From: Elgaria multicarinata webbii
Taxonomy: Eukaryota; Chordata; Lepidosauria; Squamata; Anguidae
Length of the DNA: 64,000 nucleotides
Assembly (NCBI RefSeq): GCF_023053635.1
Contig: NC_086172.1
Span: 120,441,681 to 120,505,680 of the forward strand
Reading direction: 5' to 3'
The notes under the pieces were generated by a model. That model saw only the letters and a program-made list of their open reading frames with translations. It was not told the DNA's origin and ran no database searches. Position numbers and translations under genes: made by a program. The first letter of the stretch is position 1; the number at the start of each line of letters is the position of its first letter. Positions 32,701-47,700 of the stretch are shown piece after piece.

Positions 32701-35700
32701 GGGAGAATAATCCAGTACTGTGCTTCTCCCTCCCCTCCAAAAAAGGACAAGGTAACAGCAAATAGAGGAGTCTTGGGATTCAGTATGAATCTTCAGGGAA
32801 TAAAATGAGTTACTTTAGTGTTTTCTTATGTCTATGCTCTTAAGATTCTGTAGGTGCTGGAAGCTTGCAGAGCTGTTTTCAGGGAAGGTTTGATTTTGAT
32901 TTGCAAATAGGTGGTCCTGTTTTGCTTTCGAATTGATATGCACTTGTCCATTTGAGTTTTCTGTTACATTGAGTGATAGCATGGACATACCCCATTTTTC
33001 TAAGGGCTGTTGCATATTTCATTAAAATTATATTTATTACATGCTCAGTCTCACTTTTTATGTGGGATAATTATACTGACGAATGATGAGTTGGGACAGT
33101 CATTGCCAAGTAGCGTTTCATTAATATTTATTTGTGGAGGCTGAGGAGTGGAAACCCATAGTCATTTTGCATGTTACCTATTTGTGAGTGAATTGATCTG
33201 AAGTTAGATGCTAAGAAAAACTCTCCTTTGTCTAATTAGCATGTTGCTGTGTAAGAGTAAATATGAGAGCAGCTACTGTTAGTGGGGGGACAGGACTTTT
33301 TTTTTTAGTATGTGTTAGTTTTAATTCTCCAGAATAGGAGCCTTTTCCAAATTCTGCTGCTGGATTTCTGCCATCAGTCATTGGTCTGACATTTAAGTAT
33401 TCTCTGCAGGCTTTGATAATGATGGTCTGAGAATTGTGCCTCATATTTACAGTTAGCTGATATTGTGTGCTTTCTTGCAGGAATGGGGGGTGACTCGTCT
33501 AACCTTTGAATATGACTCGGAGCCCTTTGGAAAAGAGAGAGATGCAGCTATAATGAAGTTGGCTAAAGAAGCTGGAGTAGAGGTGGCAGTGGAGAACTCA
33601 CATACTCTTTATGATCTGGACAGGTAAGATGTAGATCTGCTTACCCAAATGAGATATTATGCTATCTGAGGAACAAACAAAACTGGAGATTGGGGCAGGG
33701 GAGACTTTGGAGGGGTTTTTCATGGACCATTAGGAACAGAGTTTTATCAGCTAACATACTGAACTCCCAGGTTCCTTGGGGGGAATTGAATCCTGTATTT
33801 ATAAATTATGAACTGACATTATTATTGTTACTGCTGCAAGATGTTGTATGTTAAGATTATTGCTGCAGGCATACAAAGGAGTTAAGTGGGCTTTGCATAT
33901 TGACATTGGCAGAAAATGCATGGGACATTAGGGAGCAATACTCGTATAGAGGTATTGGGCTAAGGTTGCATGAAAATGGTTCTACCTCATTGCTATGATG
34001 TTTTGGTCTTTGGTGTATATACTTTGAAAATTTTCAGTCTTTCATTCATGATAACAGCGCATGTGAGTGAAAAATTAATCACGATATTCTCTCCCACCCA
34101 TAAAGGTAGATGACATATGTCACTTTGCATACAATTATTAACCTGATTATATTTAAGTGTACAAATGAGTTAACATGATGGTTGTTGTAATTTTATTTTT
34201 GAAACAAGCATATCTTCGGTGTGGTAAGTCTGTGAGTGTATATGTCTTCCAGATAGTCTGTCCAGGTTTTTTATTCTTGGGAGGGGGAAGCGTCTTATTC
34301 TGCAGATGGAACTTTGTGCAATGTGCCCCTTCTAATTTGTTACATACAATCGACATGCTGCAGGAAAATGCCTTTTCCTGGCCTATTTGTGCATTGACAT
34401 CATTTTGTGAGCTTTTCCATTTTCTAAAATCCTTTTGCGGCTCTACACTCTCCTCCTGTACAGCTCCATCATGGTTGTGTTCATCTAATATGTATTTTAA
34501 AGTGGCAAACAGCAGCAATGCTCTTCCAGTAAGTCTTCCATGACTTATTGTGCCTGTTAGAGGTGGCCTTCTTTTGAGACAAACCTCTAACCACTATTTT
34601 CAAAGGGAGTAATTGCAGCAAGCTATACTTCCTTCTCCCCCTCCCCATTATGTGCAAATGGAATGTCACACCTAGGGGGGTATCTCCAGGAGAGACTTGT
34701 GGGGAGATTATGTAAAAGTTTAAAACTTTGCCTTCAAAGATGTGCAAATCATTGGCTTCTTTAAACTAGCCTAAGAAAAAATCAAAATCAAACATTTATA
34801 TTTTTTTATATATCCCTAATGGTACTGTAAGGGTGATTAATAAGTGCCATAGTAATAAGACTATAAATCTAATTGAACAGTATCAAAACTAAAGAGAATG
34901 GATAGTTATATCAAAAAACCAAATGACTTCATGGATTGTCAACATCAAACATACAATTGAAGAACAGTTTTTTTAACTTGACTTCTAACCCCCAAAATAA
35001 AGAATGTTAGCGGACTCTCAGAGGTCAAGATGTTTCACAGCTTGGGTTTTAACACTGAGGCCTTAGCTAGACCTACCTGAAAGTCCGGGGGAGAGAAGGG
35101 AAGACCTCGTGTTGCAATTAATGCAAGATCTCGCCCTCGTTTACACGTAAGGTGCAACGACCTCAGGAAGAGAGGCATTGCGCCCGCCACTTTAAAAAAA
35201 TTCTTAAAGGGGATGGAGCGCACGAACGCTTGTGCGCAAAGGTAAGGTTTTTTAAAAAAATTAAATTAATTTCCCCGCTCCCCCCATCCTGAAGAGCACT
35301 GCGCCCCATGCATGGCTCCCAGCTCTGCGCAAGTAATCGCGTAGAGCCAGGTAAACCTGCGGAAACGGGCCACATGCTCTGCGGTCTCAGGATCAGCCCG
35401 AGACCGTGGAAAAACCGGGCCCAAAGGGGAGGGCTGTATCCCGGAGCAAGGGACGCACAGGGACGATCCCGGGGTTTGCCCCGGGATAAAGCCTGGTCTA
35501 GCTAAGGCCTGAGATTCCTGACCCATGTTCCCATACAGTGGACCTCAGATGGTTGTGGAACACCAAGCAAAGCTTCTGAAGGCTTAAGTATAGGTTCATG
35601 TGGGGCGAGGCTGTCTTCTAGACTTCTAGCTCTCAAACCATTAAGGCTTTAATAGTCTGGGTCAATTCACTTTGAATTGGGCCAGAAATGAAAGGAGAAT

Positions 35701-38700
35701 GAAATTGGTATAATTTTGTGTCACATGACCTATATAATAATGGTCTAAACTCTGACTGTTGCATTTTGTACAAGTTTTAAGGGCAGCTGCATTGATGGCA
35801 GTGATGCTTATTGTCAAAGATTGTGCACCATTGTGCCAAAGCCTTTAGAGGCTTTCCCCTTTGTAGACTTAAAAACCCTGTGAAAATTGAGCTGCCCCTG
35901 AGATGTCTTGGGCAATTCTACAATCTGGTGTATTCCTAAAAGTTGTAATGCTTGTCACTTAGATAAAATTGGGGAACTTCCTGTAATGAATAAGGATGAG
36001 TGATCTTAATTTCATCCGATGCTGAGAAGCTGCTTAAAATGCATATGTGCAAGCTGTAAACAAAACTCCTCTCGGTTTAAACATAGAACTTGTGTTGATG
36101 GAGCAAGAAATTGAATATAAGGGCAAAAAGCTGTTGAGAGTAAGTTTCTTCTGTTCCTCAACTACAGAGATCTTGTTTGATCAGATTGAAAGTGGGAAAA
36201 GCAGATGTTATCCTTTTCTGTCTCTTATATGCCTGTGGAGCATGACTTTCCCTGATAAAGGAGGTTTCCCCACTTGCCAGGAAAAAACCCACCCCAAACT
36301 TCTTACTTTTAGAGCATTGTTACATTTGAAAACTACTTTACTATTCTTGCTTCATCCTAGCAAAACTTGTGAGATGTATCACTCGCATTATCATATTTAT
36401 AGTGGGGGAGCTATAGTTGAGAGAGGCTTGCCTAAAGTCTCCTGTTGAGCAGGAGGTTTCACCTTATATGTCCAACCAAAACCAGTACACTCACAACTAT
36501 GACAATACTGTTTCTCAGAATTTGACCATGTTTCTTTGACCCGTTCAGTTTCAAACCCTTCACTCTTCTTCATTCTTGGTTTGAAGTTCCTCTCATAGAG
36601 AAGAGACTCCTGCATTTTCAGGGCCGCATGTACCTCCCTCAGTATATGCCTGGTTGGTTTGTTACTTGGATTCAAGACGCAGAAATGTAATACTGTGAAG
36701 CAATGAGCTGCCTTCTGTGTAGTGGCTGCTATGCATTGTTGAGAAGCTGGGTCACAGCGCTGCGCATGTGAGTGTAGCTCCATAAAAGCCTTGGTAGCGT
36801 GGAGCTCCTCCCCTTTACACGTGCAGCCTGTGGGGGAAGGACAGGCACGTGGCTTGTGCTGAAACATTGGACTGAAATTGCCCAACCCTTTTGCATAAGT
36901 TGTTGACCGGGAGGACGTGGCTGCCAGCTGCTGTAACTGCTAGTGCTGAGCAGGAAGCTGATTTGGCTGCTTTAGCTTTATGTAACCTGGCAACTTGGCT
37001 CTCCCTGCATCTTTTCTTTTTTTAACTCTTCCCCTTCTGGCTTTTGTGAAAGGCAATCTTTTTTCTGTTCCAGAGGCTCTGTTTCATCAGATAAAAAATG
37101 TGTTGCTTAAGGATTGTCTTAGCTACAGTGAAGGTCTTTAATACAAAGCAGTTCTTTTAGAACAATATCAGGAGCCAAAAAATAACAGATGGATTGCATG
37201 CTTAAGCATAATCTTAACTACTGGATCTGAGACTGTTGTTACAGTTTAACAGTATGCTTTGTGTGTTGCATCATTTTCAGAAACCGTTCTACTTTGTTGG
37301 AAAACCTAAAGCATCCATTTTACATTCTGCAGGGGCAACCTGAAGTTACATTGGTGGTATGTTTGCCACTGAGAGCACAAACCATGTGGGGTCCTAAATC
37401 ACATAGGAAACCGTTTTAGTGTCGTAGCTTCCCCATTTGGGTATTCTAAACCACACCAGCAAACACCTTGTATTTTTGGATGTGTTCCCATGTAAAAACT
37501 CATTGCATGTAGAGAACTAGTCCACGACAGGAGAAGATTTAGCATTTGTCACTCATGTGTTAATTTATTACATACACACAGCTTTGTACATATTAAGGGG
37601 GCTTTCAAAAATATTACTAGCATTGTTGTGTGAAGTGGTACGTCCTACTTCATTCTATATAACTTGTGGAACAGTTTAGAGATACTGGAATGAATTAAAG
37701 GAATGCAGAACTTTTAAATCCCAAATAAAAGTAAGATGGAGACATCTGCTCATAAGTATTTCTTGCAGCTGCAGGGGGGTTTCTTTTGTCAGAAAAGGAA
37801 AGAAATATTATATGTAGAACTAGGAATCCTCATATGAAATTAACAAGGAGGGACAATTACATTTCTTAACCCTAAATGCTTATTTATTTACTAATATGAA
37901 GTATTAGTATGAGATGGAGACAGACATCTTGATAAATAACTTAGGATATTGCCCTGGAATGAAGGAACTTTGGATATTGCCTTGGAAGGAAGGAACAAGT
38001 TTTCTCTTTGTAGGGAGGTGTAGAGACTAAGGAGCCAGAAGAGAAATTTTGGGATGGTGAACCTTGATCTTTTTAGTAGCTGAGGAAGGAACTAAATGAG
38101 AGAATCGATTTGTATTGTCTTTTTTGTATATTTTGTATTCCCTTCTTTCCACCAAATATCTGAAGAAGGGGCTGTTCCTAAATAACACCATTGAACATAC
38201 TATTCTCCCAAACATCCCATGGAAGCAACGCTGGTCTTTAACTGCCTCTTCCTGTTCTGTTCTGAAGGATAATTGAGCTGAATGGACACAAGCCTCCTCT
38301 CACCTACAAGCGTTTCCAGGCCATCATTAGTCGCATGGACCTACCCAAGAAGCCAGTGGCCACTATAACAAATCAGCAAATGGAGAGGTGCAAGACAGAA
38401 ATCCAAGAAAATCATGATGAAACATATGGAGTTCCATCCCTGGAAGAGCTGGGTATGTTGGAGAACTGCAGGGCAGCTCTGCTAGCTTTCTGTGGGCTTG
38501 AAACACTTCCAGGAAAAGCTGCTATACTCTTCTTGCCTGACATGATCGGATCTGGCTCTAGCTTAGAAGCAGACTTCAGATTACCAGTGCATCTTGCGCT
38601 AGAGAAAATTAACTGATTAGCTGTCTGTACTGTACACTACATCATGTCAATATAATAATTAATTTTTACAGTAAGAAATGGATAATTACAGTAATCCTTA

Positions 38701-41700
38701 CAATAAGGGTAACTAATAAATTATACATTTAAAAATGGAGTGCCTAGGAGTTGTTTTTATATGATTTAACAAATGTATTTTTAATTATTAATATTTTTAT
38801 CTTGTCCTTCAAATAAATTCCTAGGATATCTTACAGTAAGAGGTCAAAATATGATTTTAAAAAATTACAACAAATAGAACATCTTAACAACAACATGGTA
38901 AAATCAGCAATGTATAAAAGAACAGCATAAAATTACCAGCAGAGTTAAACCTGAGTAAACTAAAAGCCCTGGGGAAATAAAAAGTTTTTTGCCTGGTGCC
39001 AAAATGACGTCAAATAGGTACCTTGGGAGAGTATTCCATAGTTGGGCCATTACTAATGAGAAGGTCCTTTCCCATCCCTGCCCCTCATAATCAGCCACCT
39101 ACGCCTCACATAGCAGAGATACTAAGAGAAGAACCTTTCATGGAGATTTTAGTGTATACTCCCATGTGAATTGAGCCCGAAAACAGACTACAGCCCAACA
39201 GAGTTGATGAAGCCCTGGCATAATATAATAATGTTGAGTACCAGTTAGTAATCTAGTGGCTGTATTTTGAACTAACTGTAGTTCCAAGCAGTATATTTAG
39301 CAACTCCCTCAGCTATATAAAGAACTAGATCAACTATCATAATTTTGAGAATATATGCTAGTTGAATAACATTTATTGCATTAGTCCTTAGACCACAGCA
39401 GCACAAAACCAAGGACCAAAATTACATAAGTTTACATAAAAATACAATCACCAATTAAAATTATTCATTAAAATTGTTAAGGTTAAAACATTCTTAAAAT
39501 AGCAGGCAGTTCCATATGTTTGTATGTGCAGAACACTTTCTCCTGCTGCAGAACTGGGCTGAAGTCATGGTATAGTCCACAGTCTGAACTGACCAATTAT
39601 CAGGTGATAATTGGCCATTGGTATTAGTATTAGTCATTACAATTATTGAGGTTAAAACACATTCCTAAAATAACAAGCTTTACTTCTAAGATACATAACA
39701 TTATAAACTCATATCAGAATGCATTTCTCATATTTCAGAATCTCGCAGGTAATTCACAGAAATGGAGCCTACTACATACTTCACCCTATGAATATATGCT
39801 ACATTTATGTGATAGTTCTGTAATTCTTGCATAACTTTCGAGTAAACACAACTGCCTAGTTTTCAGCACTTCCATAAGTTTGGTGCTAGAAATTAGTCAC
39901 TGTTTCCATAAATGCTGGGATATAGTGTATATGGATTTTACAAGGAAGTATATTGCTCTGTTGTCTTCTGGATGCCAAATCTCAAAGAATGTATTGTAGA
40001 GCTGGAATAAGAACAGAAAGGAGTAGCCAAAATGAGCATCACACTGTATCCCCACGTCTCTCCAGCCTCCTTTCCTCCCCCTCCACAGCGCCCCAGCAAA
40101 TAAGCCCCTCTAACTGAAATGCAGAGTGGGAGGAGTGGCAGACATAACACTCACCTCCACTGTTCCTCCTGCTCTGCATTGGATGCTTGTAAGCCTCCAA
40201 GTTCAAAGGCTTAAAGCCACTGAGCACAGATATCATAGAATTGCGCCTTTAGACAGAAAAATGTCCTGCTGCTGCCTGCAGTCCCCAGTCAGGCAAGTTG
40301 GCTGGGGAATGCTGGATGTTGTAGGACATTTTTTTTCTAAACGTGCATAGGATTGCATGTTAGAAGCTTACTGCATGCTTTCTGCCCATGCTTGAGCCCT
40401 TAGTTCTGCCCCATTCCCCTAAAGATTCTCATTTTTGTCTTACTCCTAACCTATTATGTCACTCATTTAATTCCCAGTAGATAGTTATAAGATTATTGAA
40501 TTATTTATATGCTAGATTAGAGTGAGGTCTGTCACTGAGCTGGTTGCTTAAATTTAGAAGTGAGCAAATGGAAACCACTCCCCCCGCTATCCATTACATG
40601 AGCTCTCTGGAGGTGGAAACGTAGTGCTCCAAGCTATGTTGGTGTTTCCTTATTGATTTTTCGCCCTCCAATTTGTAGATTTGTTTTGAAGGCTCACATT
40701 CTAATGATTTTGCAGAAGAATAAAAACCTCTTCTGTTTTTTTGTAGAGCATGCACAAACATAAGGTGTGTATGCCTTATGCAAGCCTTTATTAAAAGATG
40801 CCCTCTGTTGGTTACAAGTGGCCATTTCATGTTGAATGCTCAAGAACATGGTTAGCAAATATGCAGTATAAGATTCAATTAAAGCTAGGGAAGCTAGATC
40901 GGTTGCCTGAGTTCCAGATTAACATCCCTCCCTCCTCTTTTTCTCAGGTTTCCCCACTGAGGGTCTTGCCCCAGCTGTTTGGCAAGGAGGGGAGTCTGAA
41001 GCATTAACTCGTCTGGATAAGCATCTGGAAAGAAAGGTAATCCTGTATAGTCTATGTTGCAGAACCACCATTCAGGGAAGGGCAAACTTTGCTGTATCAT
41101 TTGCCTTTAAACTGTGCTGCCTGCTGAACTACCTTAAATTTATTGGGTATAATTATGCCAGTGAATTGAGTCTAAAAATAACAATAATCTCTGACCTGCT
41201 CCCACTGCTGAGAGGTGTTGCAAGCCAAATTTTGTTTTTATTGTTCTTTCACTCTGTTTAAAAAAACCCAAATCTTCTTTTATGCTATTTCCTTCCTAAT
41301 CTAGATCTTTATTTTCAGTAGGCTCATATGTTGTCTTTTTCATACTCTTGTATATACAGAAAAATAATAATTTGCCAATATTGTTTCGGCTGTGTTATAA
41401 ATGCTTGTCACCTCTCTGGAAAAAAAAGATTACACATTAATTGGATAAAAATATGCATCAGACATTAGTGTGTACCAAACAAAAATAATAGTAAGATGTA
41501 CTGTGATAAAAAATATCACAGCAGTGTAATATCTCTTGTGGTGTGTGTTAATACTAGCTGTTCATATACTTCAATTTCTGATAATCTGATGGACAAAGAA
41601 CTAAACTGACCTATGCCCCTTACTTTGTTTGATAGCAATTGATTGAACTGGAAAAGGCCTGTCCTAATAGACACTCCTACGGGTTAACTCAGTTTTCTGA

Positions 41701-44700
41701 ACCAGTGATAGACGATGAAACATGCAGCCTTAAGTTTCAAAGCTAGGGAAGTAGAGTCTGACACACATGGCACAATCATGTTGTAACATAAGCTCTGGAT
41801 GGCTGAAACACCTGCCTGCTCTTCCCACCCCATAAATATTTGAAAATACCTCCAGCTGGTGGATTTGGTAATAGCAAATAACACTTGTTTATACAACTTC
41901 ACAGAACCTTGTATTCATGCCTACATCTCTGTTTTCTCTCTCCTTCCCCACCCTCCGAAATACCTTCAAGGCATGGGTTGCGAACTATGAAAGGCCAAGG
42001 ATGAACGCCAATTCATTGCTGGCTAGCCCCACTGGGCTCAGTCCCTACCTTCGGTTTGGCTGCTTGTCCTGCCGCTTATTCTACTATCGGCTCTGGGAAC
42101 TATACAAAAAGGTGAGAAACAAAGGATCAGAAAGAAACGTCCTGTGTTAACCAGAACATCTCAATCAGGAATCAAGGTGGTTCTGATCATCTAGTACAGC
42201 CTTCCCCAACCTGATATCCTCCAAATGTTTTAGACTTGAATTCTCTTCAGCTCCAGCTAACATAGCCAGGAGTGCTTGAAGTTGTCGTTCAAAATATCTG
42301 AAGGGCCACCAGGTTGGGGAATTTTATCTACTAGATCATGTTGTTTTAATAGTTTTGAGTGGTATATTCCTTGCATTGTAACTATCCCTACTTCCACCTA
42401 AGTGATGAAACTTTTCCAGGGCTCTTTATTTGTGTTTTCCTATACCACCCTTCAGTCATATTCCCAGAGTTTTTACAAAAAAGTAAACTAAACATGAATA
42501 CAAAACAATTAAAATCTAAAAGCCACAAAATTATAAAAGCAGCGTAAAGCACTCTACAGTATTAAAATGGCATCTAAAAAGCTGAGGGAAATAAAAAGGT
42601 ATTTGCCCGGTGCTGAAAAGACAATACATTAAGTGCCAGGCAAACCTCTCTGAAGAATGTGTTCCACAATTGGGCTACTACCACTGAAAAGAACCTTTCC
42701 CTTGTAGTCACCTGCCTCACCTCAGATGGTGGGGTCAGTAACAGTCCATTGAGGATCTTAATGTGCAGAGGTAGATACATATGGAGACAGGCGGCCTTTC
42801 AAGTACCTTCTCCTAAGACGTAAAGGCTTTAATGGTCAAAATTAGCAGACTGAATTAGGCCTGGAAACAGACTGGCACCAAGTACAGTTGGCATAACACA
42901 GGTGTTCTGTGATCATAATGCCCCATTGCAGTTAATAATTTGGCAGCTGCATTCTGCATTAATTGCAGTTTCTGAATAGACTTTAAAGGCAGCCCCATGT
43001 GTGTAGCACATTACAGTAGTCTGATCTGGAGATTACCAAAATATGTATGATGAATGCCAGTGTGGTCATAGTGTAATTGGTGGGAGGAAGGATTACAGAA
43101 AGTTTATTTATTTATTTTATTTAAAGCATTTTTATAGCGCCGCCTCACCATTTCTGGCATCGAGGCGCTTTACAATAACATATAAAACAATTCCATTAAA
43201 ACCCTCACCCTCAAACCATTAAAAGCCCTCGACCCCCAATTTAAACCAAAGGCAAATTGGTAGGCAGCCTATTTGTTACCAAATAATTAATATTTGGTTT
43301 AATACCAAATATTAAACCAAAGGCAGCCTATTTATTACCTCTGTGCTGGGTCTTGGAATATTGGCAAGGACATCCTACATCAGGTGATCAGCTTGCCCTC
43401 TGGCTCCATCTGTTTGCACCTTTCCAGGATCCAGTCATTAAGGAGTCCCTTAAAGCTCATGCTGTTTCCAAGAGGAGAATGGGAGAAGAACTGCCTTTTT
43501 GTGTCCATAGTTTTCAAAGGCCAGCAGAGAGTGACAGACAGCAGCTTCTGAATGGGGAGAATATACCGCTCATTTCACTCAAGCTCAGCAATCATTTTCA
43601 AGGAATAGGGGGAAATCAGACTTTGAGTTCTGAAAATGACAGAAATTATTTGGGCTAAGATACTTTTCTGAAGTCCTGAAAGTCATCACTTGGAAACAAT
43701 ACACATAACCCTGTCTCTTTTGAAAACACATTCTTTGGTTGCCTCAACAATAAAGAGGATGGTGGCAGATATAAGCTGCTAGTAGTGATTATTCTGAGTT
43801 GGCCAGAATGGGAGAGCACCCAGTCCATAACTATTATCACATTACTTTCCTTAACTCTTTCATTTTTCAGTCTTCTAAGAAAAACTCTGTTTTCTAGTTG
43901 GGACAGATAACGAAGGGATGAAATGTCTTTGGAGTCACTGAATGAACATGTGTTCTGTAGATACTAATCCTCAGAGTTATCTCACTGCACTAGGTGTTTT
44001 AACTGCCTTTACTTTATCCTCCTGAGTTGTGTGGCTTCCTGTGGACTTTATAAACAGTGAAGGTTTAAAGCAGATGTTCTGACCCCAGCTAACTGTTTCA
44101 TAAAGGGTTGCTTGGGAACAACTATACTATTCTAAGCAAAGTTTGCTCCTGGTCCCTAGATAAGCGTTCTCTGAAGATATGGACAAGTTTATTAAAAGCT
44201 TCTTAAAGAGATGGGTTTGAACTTACTCAGGTTAAAAGTTGAACCTGTTTGGGGTGCAAAGTTCATTTGCTAATAAGCCAAAATGTCCTAACACTGTCTT
44301 ATGTGTATGTACCTTTTTCTTCCTGTCCTCTCTAGGTGAAGCGGAACAACACTCCACCTCTTTCGCTATATGGCCAGTTACTCTGGAGAGAATTTTTTTA
44401 TACAGCTGCCACAAACAATCCCAAATTTGACCGTATGGAGGGGAACCCAATCTGCATTCAGATCCCATGGGATAGGAACCATGAAGCCTTGGCAAAGTGG
44501 GCAGAAGGCAAGACGGGCTTCCCCTGGATTGATGCTATCATGACGCAGTTGAGACAGGAGGGTTGGATTCATCACCTAGCCCGCCATGCTGTAGCCTGCT
44601 TTCTGACCAGGGGTGACCTGTGGATCAGCTGGGAGTCAGGAGTGAGGGTGAGTCATGGCAGGTAGAGGCAGAAAGCGTATGTCGGCAACAAACAAAAAAA

Positions 44701-47700
44701 GCTGTGAAAAATTCTAAAGGCAGCACAGCAACCGCAGTAGTTTTTCTGTTATGGAAGAAAATATCCTGGATAACTCCTGGATGGGATAAGCCTCCCTTTT
44801 CAGGAATATCATGAACTAAGGAGTTAAAGTAGTCTCTAGTAAGAACATTCCATTCTTGGTCTCAGTTAAGAAATTACTGAAACTCCACTGCCACATTAAC
44901 ATAGTGGTAGTAATAATCCAGTCCTGTGAGAACAAGTGTTAGAAACTCACATGAAACAATGGCACGCAAATTCCCAGAAACCAAATTCAACTTGAATGTA
45001 TTTTCGTAACAACTTTGTTTATGTTACAATTGCAATTTTACTTCATATAATGAGAGAATACGGCAGCAAACAACTTCAGATGGTGGAAAAAATACTTTTC
45101 TTGTCGGAGCTGACATTATTCCTCAAATCTGTATGTTGTTGGCTTGCTTCACAAATTGGCGTCATTCTCCAATGCCTGGGTAACTGAATTTTGTAAACTA
45201 AACAATGGGATTGTTGGTTACTCTTCAGCTTTCAGAGCAGCTTTCATCAGATCAATAGCAAACAAGGCAATCTAAAATTCTCTTCCCACCCAGCTCATCA
45301 AAATTTGCACCAGCAGATTAGCATTGTCTCTGATCCCTGAAGGATTTTCCTCATTGTGCTCCCTTCTCTATCCTTTGCTACAGGTATTTGATGAGCTTCT
45401 CCTGGATGCAGATTTCAGTGTGAATTCAGGCAGCTGGATGTGGCTTTCGTGCAGTGCTTTTTTCCAACAGTTCTTCCACTGCTATTGCCCTGTTGGCTTT
45501 GGGCGTCGTACAGATCCCAGTGGTGACTACATCAGGTGAGCATATTGGCCGGTTCAGTCACTGAAGCTTTTTCAATTCCATCAGGCTGCAGCAGAAAGAA
45601 AGAGAGAGAGAGAGATGGAAAGAAGGCCACTACACTGTCTCTGCTAAGAGGCCAGCTGCTTTTTGTTCCCCATCTCCCTGAGTTTTTCCCGGTCCAGTTG
45701 GTCATTATAAGCACTACTGTGTAACTTTAAAAATTGGTGCCCAAGTTTGTTTTTTTCTCTTCCCTCCTCTTCTTTTTTTCTGTTGTGCTGTGTCTTTTAG
45801 ATTGTAAGTTTATGGGCAGGGGTTGTCTTGGACAGGCCCCTCTGGAAAACTTTTTCGGCTGAAGAGCAGGGTAAAAATAGAATGCAGGGCTGTCTCCTTG
45901 TGTAATTGGGCAGCCAGTGGCATACATAAATTGTTTACAATGCTAAGAAAGGATCTCTCCCAATTGGTTCTGCAGGCGATATCTGCCCAAGTTGAAAGGC
46001 TTTCCCTCACGGTATATCTACGAGCCCTGGAATGCCCCTGAGTCTGTGCAGAAAGCTGCAAAATGTGTCATTGGGGTAGACTATCCAAAACCCATGGTGA
46101 ACCATGCAGAGACCAGCCGACTGAACATTGAGCGCATGAAACAGATCTACCAGCAGCTCTCACGTTACAGAGGCCTTTGTAAGTACAAGCATTTGCATTG
46201 TGCTACAGAAACTAATCTGTTCCAATGTTTATTCAGTTGTTTTCTGTGCTCCTAGCAGACTTATGAATTGCTTGGCATAATAACTATAAAGATAGAAGAG
46301 GGTGGAGATAAAACTTGCTACTTCGGAACTGAAACTGAATGCAAAGTCGGCTGGGGACCTATTATGTGCAACTCATGTAGCATCTGTAAATATAAACAGG
46401 GCCTCTTGGGCAGATAATGCCCCTACCCACAAGCTCCTCTCCACTGAATGGCCACCTCCACCACATCCTAACTCCCTTCGACAACCATCTGAGCAGTTAG
46501 GATTGCTCAGCCCAATATTAAACTGCCGTTATTAAAACACAAAGTTCATGGACTGATTGGCCCTTTGAAGAATATTACTGATTTTATAAGCTGCAGACTG
46601 AAACTAAATGTATATGTTTAACATTAATTTGACAGCCAAGGAAAAAAAGGCTGTTGAACATGTTTCACTAGGGTGAAGTCAAGCAGTGATGTTAACGTAC
46701 AAGCTGAAGATCTTATATTTCAGAAATTATTATTTAGGCCAAGAAGCAATTTCAGTCAATTTTTTTATTGTCAAAGGCATTTAAACCATAAAATTCCAGT
46801 CCAATTTTCCGTAAGGTTCATCTACGAGAGCATTTGTTTACAGCTAGAGCATAGTTTTATTTCAAAATTGATAGGAATATCAGAAGTATCACAAACTGGA
46901 AGAACACTGATGTTGTGAAAACTGTGACCAAGATCCTAAAGCTCTGGATTTTTGGTATTACACAGACAATTCTGACCATATAATGAAGATAATGTTTTCT
47001 ACCATCCTTCCCTAACCTGGTACTTCTCAGATGTGTTGGATTACAACTCCCATCATCTCCACCCAGCATGGTCACCCCATCGCTTTAGAACAGCCCCAGA
47101 GAGGTTATTTCCTCTTTATAGGGACTGGCTTGATTATGCAAAAAACCAACAACACCAAAGCTGTGTTCTACCACCAGAAAGCCCCATTTTGGGACCTACT
47201 GCCAATGGCTGATTTATGCTCATGGAATGTTTTATTGTTTATGATCATGGGTTATCACAATATACTTTTAAGAGAAAACAAAATATATAGAGAACATATC
47301 TTTCTCAGGTCCTGGTCAGGCCCCTCAGCTATACCAGCCTCTAGCTTAATCTGGCCAAATCCTAGTCCTAATTTCTAAGGCAAGCTAATAATTGAGTCTT
47401 GAGTCATTAATGCAAATGTCTGTGCATATGTGTTTTAAGATGCAATGGAAAGACATTCCTATTTTTTAATTGAGACATTGTCATGACTTTTTCCAGGTTT
47501 GTTGGCCTCTGTCCCTTCCTGCATGGAAGACCTCAGCAACCCAGTCACAGACCCTTCTGCAAGCCAGGGAAGCTGCACTAATACAAGTGAGTAGGTGTTA
47601 ATTATGCAAACCTTTTAATGAGCACTTGGAGATCACAAGTTACTTAAGATTAGCTCCACCAGGGATGGAGGTACTGAGGCATAACTTTTAACTAATCTTC

